Translations under genes and position numbers: made by a program
Notes under the pieces: model-generated
Seen by the model: the letters and a program-made list of their open reading frames with translations, nothing else
Told to the model about the DNA's origin: nothing
Database searches by the model: none
Shown here: positions 48,107 to 56,711 of the stretch, one piece after another
Numbering within the stretch: position 1 is the first letter of the stretch
Layout of the letters: each line of letters begins with the position of its first letter
Source of the DNA: Motiliproteus sediminis
GTDB taxonomy: Bacteria > Pseudomonadota > Gammaproteobacteria > Pseudomonadales > Balneatricaceae
NCBI RefSeq assembly: GCF_017912535.1
Contig: NZ_JAERQK010000001.1
Span: forward strand, 620,001 to 684,000
Length of the DNA stretch: 64,000 nucleotides
Reading direction: 5' to 3'

Positions 48107-48595
48107 TTACTCCGGCAACTGCAATGGCTCAGGGGATACCAGCACACCGTTATTATCCGCATAGACATAGTCGCCCGGACGGAAAGTCACCCCGCCAAAA
48201 GTTACCGGCACGTTCAGATCCCCCAACCCACGCTTGTCGGTTTTCATCGGATGGGTAGCCAGCGCCTGCACCCCCAGGTCGGTTTCACCAATGGCATTCA
48301 CATCGCGTATACAACCGTAGATGATGATCCCTTCCCAGCCGTTGCCTGCTGCTTTTTCCGCCAGCATGTCGCCCAGCATCGCACGCCGAAGCGAACCGCC
48401 GCCATCCACCACCAGCACCTTACCCCTGCCGGGCTCCGCCACCTGCGTCCGCACCAGCGAGTTATCTTCAAACGCTTTGATGGTGACGATCTCGCCACCG
48501 AAGGTCTCACGGCCACCGAAATTAGCAAACATAGGTTCAACCACCTGGACCAGCTCGGGAAACTGGTCACACAAATCAGGTAACAGATCTTGCAC
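48107..48595 (-). CDS. rraA: Ribonuclease E activity regulator RraA
   Basis: A 162-aa protein matching Rra[47 protein letters not shown] (in parts) and [10 protein letters not shown]. RraA trimers bind RNase E and slow mRNA decay in E. coli. Some family members are 4-hydroxy-4-methyl-2-oxoglutarate aldolases; the [11 protein letters not shown] motif is shared by both groups. It is convergent with the anti-sigma gene. Confidence 0.92.
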   Translation of the reverse strand: MQDLLPDLCDQFPELVQVVEPMFANFGGRETFGGEIVTIKAFEDNSLVRTQVAEPGRGKVLVVDGGGSLRRAMLGDMLAEKAAGNGWEGIIIYGCIRDVNAIGETDLGVQALATHPMKTDKRGLGDLNVPVTFGGVTFRPGDYVYADNNGVLVSPEPLQLPE

Positions 48596-48824
48596 GGCTT
48601 CACTCCTGTCGATAACTGAATCTGCCCGCTAGTGTGACCCAATCCTGTGCAATTGCAGTAACACTTTGGATCAAGATCGGTCCATTTCACCGCTTTTGCC
48701 CCCCTCCATCTATTGCGACCGCCCGCTAACAGCGGTAATCTGCGCCTCCGGCGTACGCCTGAAACGGCACAGCCCTGCAGCACGAACCACCCTGTCAGCC
48801 AGCATCATTCTGGAAGTGAGTACC

Positions 48825-50267
48825 ATGCATCAACACACCGTGGAGAAAATCGGCGGCACCTCGATGAGCAACTATGCCGCGGTCCGAGACAACGTCGTCC
48901 TGCACAAGGGCAACCTCGACAACCTGTACCAGCGAGTTTTTGTGGTCTCGGCCTACGGTGGCATTACCGACATGCTGCTGGAGCACAAGAAAACCGGCGA
49001 GCCCGGCATCTACGCACTGTTTGCCGCCGCCAAGAGTGATGACCGCGGCTGGCGGGCAGCCTTCAACGCGCTGCGCGAACGGATGCACAACATCAACGCG
49101 GAGCTGTTCGGCGAGGGTGATGCCTTGACTGATGCCAACGCCTTCATCAATGAACGCCTCGACGAAGCGGAAGGCTGCCTTGCCGACCTCGAACGCCTGT
49201 GTCAGCACGGTCACTTTGCCCTCGGCACCCACCTGCACACCGTCCGTGAAATGCTGGCCTCCATAGGTGAGGCTCACAGCGCGCGTAATATGGCGGAGCT
49301 GCTCAAGCGTGACGGTGTCAACGCCCGTTTTGTCGATCTGTCCGGCTGGAAGAGCCCCAACCACCTATCACTCGATGATCGTGTACTGGAGGGTTTTGAG
49401 GGTGTTGACCTTGCAACCGAACTACCCATTGTCACCGGCTACACTCACGCAGAAAACGGCTTGATGGCCACATTTGACCGTGGCTACAGCGAAATGACCT
49501 TCAGCCGGGTAGCGGTGCTGACCGAAGCACGTGAAGCGGTTATTCATAAAGAGTTCCACCTTTCCAGTGCCGATCCGCGCCTGGCTGGCGAGGAGAACGT
49601 AGTTCCTATCGGTCGTACCAACTATGACGTTGCCGATCAGCTGGCCAATCTGGGCATGGAAGCGATACACCCCCGTGCGGCCAAGGGACTGCGCCAAAGC
49701 AAGATCGCCCTGCGGGTTAAGAACACCTTCGAGCCAGAGCATGACGGCACCCTGATCACCTCCGATTATGTCAGCAAATCGCCACGGGTTGAGATCATCG
49801 CCGGTCGCAAGAACGTGTTCGCCATTGAGGTATTTGATCAGGACATGATGGGCAGCCTGTGCGAATACGATACCGGCATCCTGGAGATCATCGGCCGTTT
49901 CAAGGCGGAAATCATCACCAAGGACAGCAACGCCAACAGCATCACCCACTTTCTGGCCGCGAACCTGAAAACGGTCAAGCGGATCCGCTCGGTACTGGAA
50001 GAGGCCTACCCGGAAAGTGAAGTGGAAGTGCGCAAGGTTGCCCTGGTATCGGCCATCGGCAGCGACATGAAAGTACCCGGAATTCTGGCCCAGGCCGTTA
50101 CCGCACTGGCCGAGGCCAATATCTCGGTGGAAGCGATGCACCAGTCCATGCGTCAGGTAGACATGCAGTTTATCGTCGATGAAGCCGACTACGAGCTGGC
50201 GGTTAAGAGCTTGCATAAAGGGCTGGTGGAAGTGCATAAGCACGGCAGTGCCATCTGCGCCGCGTAA
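48825..50267 (+). CDS. Aspartate kinase, ectoine-associated (Ask_Ect) type
   Basis: A 480-aa kinase that phosphorylates aspartate, the first step to lysine, threonine, methionine and ectoine. It starts MHQHTVEKIGGTSMSNYAAV; the KIGGTS in place of the usual KFGGTS and the His-Thr-Val-Glu opening resemble Ask_Ect enzymes encoded with ectABC. The C-terminal ACT domains (about 400-475, VSAIGSDMKVPGILAQAVTALA then ISVEAMHQSM) are present. GGAAGTGAG precedes the ATG. No ectA, ectB or ectC lies in the window, so the subtype is inferred from sequence alone. Confidence 0.85.
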   Translation: MHQHTVEKIGGTSMSNYAAVRDNVVLHKGNLDNLYQRVFVVSAYGGITDMLLEHKKTGEPGIYALFAAAKSDDRGWRAAFNALRERMHNINAELFGEGDALTDANAFINERLDEAEGCLADLERLCQHGHFALGTHLHTVREMLASIGEAHSARNMAELLKRDGVNARFVDLSGWKSPNHLSLDDRVLEGFEGVDLATELPIVTGYTHAENGLMATFDRGYSEMTFSRVAVLTEAREAVIHKEFHLSSADPRLAGEENVVPIGRTNYDVADQLANLGMEAIHPRAAKGLRQSKIALRVKNTFEPEHDGTLITSDYVSKSPRVEIIAGRKNVFAIEVFDQDMMGSLCEYDTGILEIIGRFKAEIITKDSNANSITHFLAANLKTVKRIRSVLEEAYPESEVEVRKVALVSAIGSDMKVPGILAQAVTALAEANISVEAMHQSMRQVDMQFIVDEADYELAVKSLHKGLVEVHKHGSAICAA

Positions 50268-50283
50268 CCATACACGCTGTTTG

Positions 50284-50311
50284 AAAAGGCCCCAGCGGGG
50301 CCTTTTTTTTG
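50284..50311 (+). terminator. Terminator after aspartate kinase
   Basis: Hairpin AAGGCCCC / GGGGCCTT with loop AGC and an eight-T run, about 17 nt after the stop codon. Confidence 0.92.
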
Positions 50312-50536
50312 CGCCCAAAAACCGAACAACACGCAAAAACAAACGCTCATTTTATTTTTATATTTGCGCCATAAAACCCTGTTTTAAAAATATTTTGCTG
50401 GCATATATCAAAAAAACAATAGCAGTATAGGCAGGTATCGCACAGCCGTTTGAACTAAGGTACTGAAGCGACGTAACGCCGCGCCCCGATTCACCCAGAC
50501 TGCCGCCGTGGTTGCGCGGCACCGAAGGAGACGGTT
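50312..50536 (+). promoter_or_regulatory. AT-rich region upstream of the DUF2589 pair
   Basis: 225 bp with a marked AT-rich core (50340-50435: TTTTATTTTTATATTTGCG, TTTTAAAAATATTTTGC and similar). It should hold the promoter of the two-gene unit. GTATAGG near 50424 could be a -10, but I see no matching -35. AT-rich DNA of this kind can be bound by H-NS-like proteins. Confidence 0.45.
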
Positions 50537-51214
50537 ATGGCACAGGCTGACATTCGAGAACTCCGCAACCTCCCCCTGTCCGATCTGATCACATCACCCC
50601 TGAACGCGGTGATCAGTGCACAGTCCAACGCGGCCCTGTCGACCGCCCAGTTTATCGAGCAGATCGGTTTTACCTCCGACAGTGACAAGTCTCTGTTCGA
50701 TGATAAGGACCCCAGCGACAAACATGACATTCGCATGGCCGAGCTGAAGGTTAAAAAGAAACTGCTGGAAGATGACGGCAACGGCGGCCAGACCGTCAAG
50801 GAGGTGGATGAATATGTTGCCATCCCTTTTATCACCCTGTTCAACATTCCGGCGATCGAAATCAGCGAAATGAACTGGGACTTCAACGTCAAGCTGAAGA
50901 GCGTGCAGTCGCTGGAAACCAGCTTTACCAAAACCTTCAGTGCCGGTTACCGGCGCAAGACCGAAGCCAAGGCTGGCCTTGCATTCAAAGCGATTGAAGT
51001 GGGCGTAAACAGCAGTATGACCGTAGAAGCCTCGATAAAAACAGACTTCGAAATGCGTCACAAGGCCAGCCGCGAGCAGGAGTACAACCTGCATATCGGC
51101 ATTAAGGCCAACTCAGCGCCATTACCCAAGGGTATCGAGCGCCTGCTGGGGATCGCTGAGCGGATCGCCACCGAGAGTGAAGAGGCCAACGCGCACGAAG
51201 CGGCTAACAGCTAA
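50537..51214 (+). CDS. DUF2589 family protein
   Basis: A 225-aa soluble protein of unknown function. The N-terminus (LPLSDLITSPLNAVISAQSNAALSTAQFIEQIGF, in parts) and the later IPFITLFNIPAIEISEMNWDFNVKL fit DUF2589. A charged linker (DSDKSLFDDKDPSDKHD) follows the N-terminal helices. The second half is beta-rich (KAGLAFKAIEVGVNSSMTVEA) and the tail is helical and acidic. AAGGAG precedes the ATG. It forms a unit with the next gene, 26 nt downstream. Confidence 0.75.
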   Translation: MAQADIRELRNLPLSDLITSPLNAVISAQSNAALSTAQFIEQIGFTSDSDKSLFDDKDPSDKHDIRMAELKVKKKLLEDDGNGGQTVKEVDEYVAIPFITLFNIPAIEISEMNWDFNVKLKSVQSLETSFTKTFSAGYRRKTEAKAGLAFKAIEVGVNSSMTVEASIKTDFEMRHKASREQEYNLHIGIKANSAPLPKGIERLLGIAERIATESEEANAHEAANS

Positions 51215-51240
51215 CAACGCGCCACGCCAAGGAACCGCCC

Positions 51241-51795
51241 ATGTCGCTCCCGCTGAAGGACCTACTGGCAGCCATCGCCGACGAGATACACCGCGCCGGC
51301 GTGGCTGCCGATATCAACCGCTCTCACTGGCAAGCAATCTACGACGATCACGAACTGCTGCGTGAATTCACCCCCAGCCGGGTACGGATCAGCGAAGCCA
51401 AACTGTCGATCCCTCTGGCGTTGGACGATATCGACGAGCCTGAAGTCGTCAAGCCCGCCCTCACCGCCCGCCAGCTGGCGGGGTTACTACCGGAGGAGTT
51501 TGAACCGCAAGAGCGGCTCGCCGTCGCCGAGGGTATAAAACAGCAGCTCGGTAAAGAGAAGCGCCATCTGCTCAATCGCCATATAGAACGCTACGTCGCG
51601 GAAGCCGCCGCTCGCGTCAAACCCGATCTTAAAGCAGAGCAGTTGGACACCGGCCAGCTGGAACGGCTGCAACGGGAATACCTCACCAGCCCTCACGCGG
51701 AACAAAGCGCACGCGTACAGTTTCGCACCAGCGAGCTGGAGAAGATCGATCCGGAGCGGATTATCAGGCTGGAACTCACACTGAACATCGATTGA
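51241..51795 (+). CDS. Unknown partner of the DUF2589 protein (184 aa)
   Basis: I do not recognise it. A 184-aa soluble protein: a helical start (LKDLLAAIADEIHRAGVAAD), a short strand region FTPSRVRISEAKLSIPLALDD, then a long charged helical part (ERLAVAEGIKQQLGKEKRHLL and on). The PxxVxISEAxLxI words recall the IPAIEISEMNWDF stretch of the preceding DUF2589 protein, so the two may share a fold or interact. AAGGA precedes the ATG. There is no signal peptide. Confidence 0.7.
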   Translation: MSLPLKDLLAAIADEIHRAGVAADINRSHWQAIYDDHELLREFTPSRVRISEAKLSIPLALDDIDEPEVVKPALTARQLAGLLPEEFEPQERLAVAEGIKQQLGKEKRHLLNRHIERYVAEAAARVKPDLKAEQLDTGQLERLQREYLTSPHAEQSARVQFRTSELEKIDPERIIRLELTLNID

Positions 51796-52031
51796 CGCCC
51801 CCCTATTAGCAACAAAGAGCAACCGTTGGCATGTATGATGGCGCTGACTGGTTGCTGCCAACGGGCATGGGTTTATCCCGCTTGCCGGGCCGGCAGTTAG
51901 CGTGATAACCGCCCAATTATCGCAGTCGATGCCCGTCAGCCTGCTGGTTGCCGGCATTAGTTGGTTGCCCCCAGCCGTTTGCCGCCGGAACAGCGCCACT
52001 CGGCCCCCCGGAACTGAACAATGAGAAAGCC

Positions 52032-52946
52032 ATGCTGCCATTGAACCTTGTTACGCGCTGGATAACACTGATGCTCCTGCTCAGCTGGGCCAGCCTTTCA
52101 GGCGGAACCACTCCCCCCGCCCCCCTGCTTTGGGAGATATCAGGCCCCACCCCCAGCTACCTGTTCGGCACCATTCACAGCGCCCATCCGCAGCTGAACC
52201 GGCTCCCGGCAGCGGTGGAATCGGCTTTCATGCAGTCCCACCGCTTCTATGCCGAACTGGATCTGACCGACCAGGAACAAAGCCGGATCGCGGCGCTGTT
52301 CCTGTTGCCCGCGAGCGACCGACTCAGCAATCACCTCACGGCACCGCAACGTCAGCGTGCCCGCACCGAGCTGAGTACTATCAGCCCCGGATTGACGCTG
52401 GAGGCGTTCGAACGCCTTAAGCCCTGGGCTTTTACCGTTACATTGTCGTTGCTCGAGGATCAATTGGCCTACGCCGGTAAATCTCCTATGGATCTGGCGC
52501 TCTATCAGCGGGCACGCGCCGAGGGCAAGACTACGGGCGGACTGGAAACGGCTGAAGAACAAATGGGGCTATTCGAACAGCTAAGCAAGAGTGAACAATC
52601 CCAGCTTCTGGATGCAACCCTCGACTACCTGGAGCAGGCGCGCCGAGACGGCAAAAACAGCATGAACGACACTTATGAGATCTACCGGCAGGGCGATCCG
52701 GAAGCCTTTCTGGCACTATTCGGAGCGCAGATGGACGTTCCGCTGCTACTGAAACTGAAACTGCAGCGCCTGCTGCTGCACGAGCGCAACCAACGAATGA
52801 GCGAGCGGATTGAACGGCTACTGGAGAGCCACCCCGGCGACAGCTTTTTCTTTGCCGTCGGCGCGGCTCATATGGCATCCGATCAGGGCTTACCGGAGCT
52901 GCTGCGCAAGCGGGGCTATCGTGTCACTCGCGTCAGGGCGAAATAG
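52032..52946 (+). CDS. TraB/GumN family putative metalloprotease
   Basis: A 304-aa protein with an N-terminal signal or anchor (LNLVTRWITLMLLLSWASLSG). The first conserved motif SYLFGTIHSAHP (about 38-50) and the last, FFAVGAAHMASDQGLPELL (about 275-290), define the TraB/GumN/Tiki-like group, thought to be metal-dependent proteases. The middle is helical. The start at 52032 keeps the signal peptide. It is convergent with and overlaps the HAD gene by 14 bp. Confidence 0.87.
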   Translation: MLPLNLVTRWITLMLLLSWASLSGGTTPPAPLLWEISGPTPSYLFGTIHSAHPQLNRLPAAVESAFMQSHRFYAELDLTDQEQSRIAALFLLPASDRLSNHLTAPQRQRARTELSTISPGLTLEAFERLKPWAFTVTLSLLEDQLAYAGKSPMDLALYQRARAEGKTTGGLETAEEQMGLFEQLSKSEQSQLLDATLDYLEQARRDGKNSMNDTYEIYRQGDPEAFLALFGAQMDVPLLLKLKLQRLLLHERNQRMSERIERLLESHPGDSFFFAVGAAHMASDQGLPELLRKRGYRVTRVRAK

Positions 52947-53559
52947 CGTCTAGCCAGCAACAGTGCAGCTGGTCGAGGCTGACGACTTGCAGGTCGGTCA
53001 ACGCCGGCCAGCGCCTTTCAGCGGAGGAGTCAAGCAGCACCGTGGCGATGCCGGCCGCACGCCCGGCTTCCAGGTCATAACGAAAATCACCGACGATCAG
53101 AGCATCCTCGGGGGCGCTGCTCCACCCCGCCAGTAAACGTGCAACGCCTTGGGGATGGGGCTTGGGTTCACCATCTTCACAGGCAACGATAGTTGTCGCT
53201 GGGAATAACGCACAAACCCCCAACCGCTTGAGAGTGATCTCCACGCACTCGCGCCGGTTGCGGGTAAAGATACCGAGCCGCATTTGGCGCTGGGCCAGAG
53301 CATGTAGCAACTCAACAGCGCCGGGATTGGGTTCAGCCCGCTCAGCCACGTCCCGTTCGATCTCGGTCAGGCGCTGATTGAGGCTATCTCGCTCAGGGGC
53401 AGACTGGGCATCTATAAATTCGAGAATACCCCGATTAGCCGGCACTCCCAGTTTGCCGCGGATGGCGGCAAAGTCGTGCAGTGGTTGCGTGAGCGTACCA
53501 TCCAGATCGAAGATCCAATGGCGGCGGGTCAGAATGGCACTTTCACCGGCCAAGGGCAC
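52933..53559 (-). CDS. HAD-family phosphatase (phosphoglycolate phosphatase-like)
   Basis: A 208-aa soluble hydrolase. Motif I is D18-L-D20-G-T (IFDLDGTL); motif II is in GIFTRNRRECVEITLKRL; motif III/IV is EDGEPKPHPQGVARLL and VGDFRYDLEAGRAAG. The small helical cap is of the Gph/PGMB type, but the substrate is not known. The GTG start overlaps the stop of the PhnA-like gene (TAGTG) with GGAG 6 nt upstream, so the two are coupled. Confidence 0.85.
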   Translation of the reverse strand: MPLAGESAILTRRHWIFDLDGTLTQPLHDFAAIRGKLGVPANRGILEFIDAQSAPERDSLNQRLTEIERDVAERAEPNPGAVELLHALAQRQMRLGIFTRNRRECVEITLKRLGVCALFPATTIVACEDGEPKPHPQGVARLLAGWSSAPEDALIVGDFRYDLEAGRAAGIATVLLDSSAERRWPALTDLQVVSLDQLHCCWLDAISP

Positions 53560-53954
53560 TACAGCTCCATCTGGTCGACCCAGGCTTCCACCTCAGGCTC
53601 AAGGTACAAGGTCTCCAGCAGTTCAGCCGACCAGTCGGTTTGCAGCTGGCTCAACAGTTTAACCGAAATCGCCTGCACCGCCGGGACGCTGCTCCAGATA
53701 CTCTTGCCCAGGCAACGCCAATGATCGCCAACACGCCGTTTGGGGTGATCGATCTGATCACGACAGGTGTCACAGATGAAGATACAGTGTTCGAAGTCGG
53801 GATCCGCCGGAATCGGCGGGACTTCATAGACTGACAAACCGACACCGGACGCTTCGCACAATTCACAGCAAGCGCCTGAGCGGCGGGTCAGGTCCTTGCC
53901 GAACATGCTCAGCCCTTGATGACGCAACTGGTGTTGATGATGGCCTTTAGACAC
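53559..53954 (-). CDS. PhnA-like zinc-ribbon protein
   Basis: A 131-aa protein. The N-terminal zinc ribbon has CELC (CCELCEASGVG) and CDTC (FICDTCRDQID), and the end (ISVKLLSQLQTDWSAELLETLYLEPEVEAW, in parts) resembles the PhnA domain family. Despite the name, PhnA has no proven role in phosphonate use, and no phn genes are adjacent. It is coupled to the HAD gene by a one-base overlap. Confidence 0.75.
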   Translation of the reverse strand: MSKGHHQHQLRHQGLSMFGKDLTRRSGACCELCEASGVGLSVYEVPPIPADPDFEHCIFICDTCRDQIDHPKRRVGDHWRCLGKSIWSSVPAVQAISVKLLSQLQTDWSAELLETLYLEPEVEAWVDQMEL

Positions 53955-53984
53955 GCGTTTTCTCCGTCATGGCGGCACCCGATA

Positions 53985-54719
53985 TCAATCGGTTGCAGCG
54001 GGCGCCGCAATTCTTGCCTGATAGTAGCGCCGCGCCAGGCTGAGGAAAAGCACTACCGACAGCCCAGACGCACTCAGCAGCATACACATGATCAGAATCT
54101 GGTAACGGGCAGCGATCAACGGTGATACGCCGGACAGGATCTGCCCGGTCATCATCCCCGGCAGCGACACCAGCCCCACCGCCAGCAGCATATTAACCGA
54201 GGGAATCATCGCCGCTTTGAACGCCGCTTGCCGGGCCCGCTCGAACGCCTGCCCGGCCGCGACTTCAGAGGTGATGCGATCTGCCGCCAGGCTGACACTA
54301 TTCATGGCGTTGGAGAACACCATCCCTGCCAGCGGAATCAGGTAACGGGGTTGATACCAGGGGTCAATCTGCAACACCCCGAGCAGCGCCACCGCCAAAT
54401 TAATCCCGCCACCGACCCCAATGGCGATCAGCGCTGGCAGCAGCAGCCTGCGCCGTTCCGCTTCAACCGACCCCAGCGCGATCCAACTGGACGCGCTAAG
54501 CATCACCAGTACAATGCCCACCAGCCACAAGGGCTGGGTCAAATCAAAGATAAAGGTGAGCAGATAGCCAATCAGCAGCAACTGCCCCAGCATGCGAACC
54601 AGGGCATAGCCAATGCGCCCTGCCCCCAGCTGCCAGCGCCAATAGATCCAGGCGACCGGGATCACCGGCAGCAGCGCGATCAGCAATTGCCACAGCGTTA
54701 TCTCGGGAACGGTAGCCAT
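53985..54719 (-). CDS. FetB/YbbM-like ABC transporter permease
   Basis: A 244-aa inner-membrane protein with about seven hydrophobic segments (for example LLIALLPVIPVAWIYW, MLGQLLLIGYLLTFIF and LLAVGLVSLPGMMTGQIL). PRYLIPLAGMVFSNAMNSVSLAADR and the LPGMMTGQ motif are typical of UPF0014/FetB, the permease of an iron exporter. The ATPase partner FetA is not adjacent, which is unusual. It lies 3 nt after the GFA-family gene. Confidence 0.85.
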   Translation of the reverse strand: MATVPEITLWQLLIALLPVIPVAWIYWRWQLGAGRIGYALVRMLGQLLLIGYLLTFIFDLTQPLWLVGIVLVMLSASSWIALGSVEAERRRLLLPALIAIGVGGGINLAVALLGVLQIDPWYQPRYLIPLAGMVFSNAMNSVSLAADRITSEVAAGQAFERARQAAFKAAMIPSVNMLLAVGLVSLPGMMTGQILSGVSPLIAARYQILIMCMLLSASGLSVVLFLSLARRYYQARIAAPAATD

Positions 54720-54722
54720 GGA

Positions 54723-55079
54723 TCAGATCAGGTGCTTGCCATCGAACACCTGGAAGGGCAGCGTGGTTGCGTCGAGCTGGTCGATACACCCCAGATTGAC
54801 CCGATAATGGCCGGGCTGGCGCAGGGTCTCATGGAAGGGATAGATACCACATCTGCCGCAAAAAAAATGCTTGGCAACGCCGGATCCGAACTGGTAGCAG
54901 ACCAGGGCATCAGCCTCAGCCTCATAGCGTAACTGCTGGACGTCATATACTTCCGGCGACATCAACGCACCCTTGCGCACGCAGATTGAGCAATTACAGC
55001 GCAGACCGCGATCGATAGTTTCCGTTTGCAGGCTGAAGCGCACGGCTCCGCAATGACAACTGCCGCTGTAGTTAGCCAT
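54723..55079 (-). CDS. GFA (glutathione-dependent formaldehyde-activating)/CENP-V family protein
   Basis: A 118-aa zinc-binding protein. The cysteine pattern is GSCHCGAVRF, CNCSICVRKGAL and FFCGRCGIYPFH. GFA proteins speed up formation of S-hydroxymethylglutathione, but most family members are uncharacterised. The ATG at 55079 follows GGAGGA and matches the family start MANYSGSCHCG. It is coupled to the FetB-like gene. Confidence 0.9.
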   Translation of the reverse strand: MANYSGSCHCGAVRFSLQTETIDRGLRCNCSICVRKGALMSPEVYDVQQLRYEAEADALVCYQFGSGVAKHFFCGRCGIYPFHETLRQPGHYRVNLGCIDQLDATTLPFQVFDGKHLI

Positions 55080-55155
55080 ACGATCCTCCCGTTGTGCTGG
55101 CAACGGCTTAACTCTAGCATGCCACCGCAATCCCGGACGGGCCATAGAGTGGACA

Positions 55156-55190
55156 AAAAAAACGGCCGACGGAGAGTCCGTCAGCCGATT
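55156..55190 (-). terminator. Terminator after the lipoprotein gene
   Basis: On the minus strand CGGCTGACGGA-CTC-TCCGTCGGCCG is followed by a run of eight T. It lies about 35 nt past the lipoprotein stop. Confidence 0.9.
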
Positions 55191-55223
55191 AAATTAGGCT
55201 AGCTGTAGCGAGAACCGGAGGTC

Positions 55224-55796
55224 TTACATCAGGCCGTTGCGTTGTTTGAACGCTGCCTGCAGCGCAACCGGTTTCTGCTTCTTGTTGTCGTTGCGTAAAA
55301 CGTACACTACGGTTTCACCCTTGGGGCCGGTGCCGATCTCGGTGTACCGCAGAGGCGCTTCACCGGTGGTCCGGACGGTTTCCATATCCTCGTAGCGGTC
55401 GAACACGTAAATACGGCCCTCTGAACGCATTTCGCCGTAAAAATCGGCGGCAGCATCCAGGTTGCCATGGAAGAGGTTATAGCTGGCGATCTTTTCAGCG
55501 GTCTTCTTCTTGTCTTTGCCGGTCAGGCCAAAGACCAGCGTTTCACCTTTAGGGCCATCGCCGATGAACGTGTGGCGAAACGAGGTCTCGCCGACTTCCA
55601 GAAAACTCTGGTAGGTGGCGTAGTCGTCAAACAGATAGAGTCGGCCTTCATGATGCACTTCGTAGAAGTCGTTGTTATTCAGCTCCGCCGTAGCCATCGG
55701 CTTAGCGTCCTCAGCGGGCTTGCTGTCCATCGTGGCGCTACAAGCACCGAGCGCCAAGGACAGACCTGCAACCAACAGATAGGAAGTGCGTTTCAT
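55224..55796 (-). CDS. Lipoprotein with duplicated domain
   Basis: A 190-aa protein with a lipoprotein signal peptide; the lipobox LGAC places the lipidated cysteine at residue 19. The mature part is a tandem duplication of about 65 residues: FYEVHHEGRLYLFDDYATY ... FIGDGPKGETLVFGL and FYGEMRSEGRIYVFDRYED ... EIGTGPKGETVVYVL. The copies share G-R-(L/I)-Y-(L/V)-F-D and GPKGET. The family is not recognised; an envelope location is inferred. Confidence 0.82.
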   Translation of the reverse strand: MKRTSYLLVAGLSLALGACSATMDSKPAEDAKPMATAELNNNDFYEVHHEGRLYLFDDYATYQSFLEVGETSFRHTFIGDGPKGETLVFGLTGKDKKKTAEKIASYNLFHGNLDAAADFYGEMRSEGRIYVFDRYEDMETVRTTGEAPLRYTEIGTGPKGETVVYVLRNDNKKQKPVALQAAFKQRNGLM

Positions 55797-55881
55797 TCGG
55801 TTAAGCTCCTCAGAAATAAGTTCAGTTGAGGAGCACCTTACAGATCAAAAATGACAGCCCGCTGACAGAACTGCGACAGTT

Positions 55882-56511
55882 TCATTGCATGCGATGAATC
55901 TCTTCGATCGCTTCGTTGCCATTCACCCGTACTGCCAGATCTTTGAGAATGCCATCCTCGATACTGTAGATCCAGCCATGGACCGACAGCTGCTGCCCGC
56001 CCTTCCAGGCTTTCTGGACAATGGTGGTATGACAGACGTTCGCCACCTGCTCGATCACGTTAAGCTCACACATCCGGTTCAATTTTTGCCGCGGGGTCTG
56101 GCACTCGTCGACCTTGGCCTTATGAAAACGATACACATCCTTGATATGACGCAGCCAGTTGTCGATCAGGCCAAACTCCTGATTGCCAAGCGCCGCCTCT
56201 ACGCCACCGCAACCATAGTGACCACAAACGATAATATGGCGAACTTTGAGCACCTCGACCGCGTACTGTATGACAGACAGACAATTGAGGTCAGTATGAA
56301 CAACTACGTTGGCAATGTTGCGATGAACGAAAACCTCCCCCGGCGCGAGCTTAAGCAACTGATTCGCCGGAACACGGCTATCAGAGCAGCCAATCCAGAG
56401 GATCTCGGGGCTTTGCTGCTCGGACAGGCGCTGAAAGAAAGCGGGATCTTCCCGCTTTATTCTCTCGGCCCAGGCCCGGTTCTGTTCAAATAATTTCTCG
56501 TCGATTTCCAT
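55882..56511 (-). CDS. can: Beta-class carbonic anhydrase
   Basis: A 209-aa enzyme that interconverts CO2 and bicarbonate. From the start MEIDEKLFEQNRAWAERIK the zinc ligands are C42 (WIGCSDSRVP), H98 and C101 (CGHYGCGG), with the D44/R46 pair, the same positions as in E. coli Can. An ATG seven codons upstream is possible but less likely. It is transcribed alone. Confidence 0.95.
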   Translation of the reverse strand: MEIDEKLFEQNRAWAERIKREDPAFFQRLSEQQSPEILWIGCSDSRVPANQLLKLAPGEVFVHRNIANVVVHTDLNCLSVIQYAVEVLKVRHIIVCGHYGCGGVEAALGNQEFGLIDNWLRHIKDVYRFHKAKVDECQTPRQKLNRMCELNVIEQVANVCHTTIVQKAWKGGQQLSVHGWIYSIEDGILKDLAVRVNGNEAIEEIHRMQ

Positions 56512-56680
56512 GGTTTTTCCCAGGTCCTCCAATACGCGCGCCTGTTATACGTTAGCTGGGTAACGGACACAACCGCTGGAGGGCGATAGTTACATTTGAT
56601 CACAGCCCTGATTGTCTCGATAAGCATAGCCGGCCCATGCGAGCCCACAGGCCTTGCCGCCATGGCGGCACTGTTGGACG
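56512..56680. promoter_or_regulatory. Upstream region of carbonic anhydrase gene
   Basis: 169 bp that should contain the can promoter. It holds a perfect 16-bp palindrome TGCCGCCATGGCGGCA at 56655-56670, whose role is unknown. No gene is supported. Confidence 0.4.
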
Positions 56681-56711
56681 AAAAAAAGCCGCAATACCGA
56701 AGTATTGCGGC
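56681..56711 (-). terminator. Strong terminator with TTCG tetraloop
   Basis: On the minus strand GCCGCAATAC-TTCG-GTATTGCGGC is followed by seven T. It is 255 nt beyond the prpF stop, so it ends either a long prpF 3' region or a separate RNA. Confidence 0.92.
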
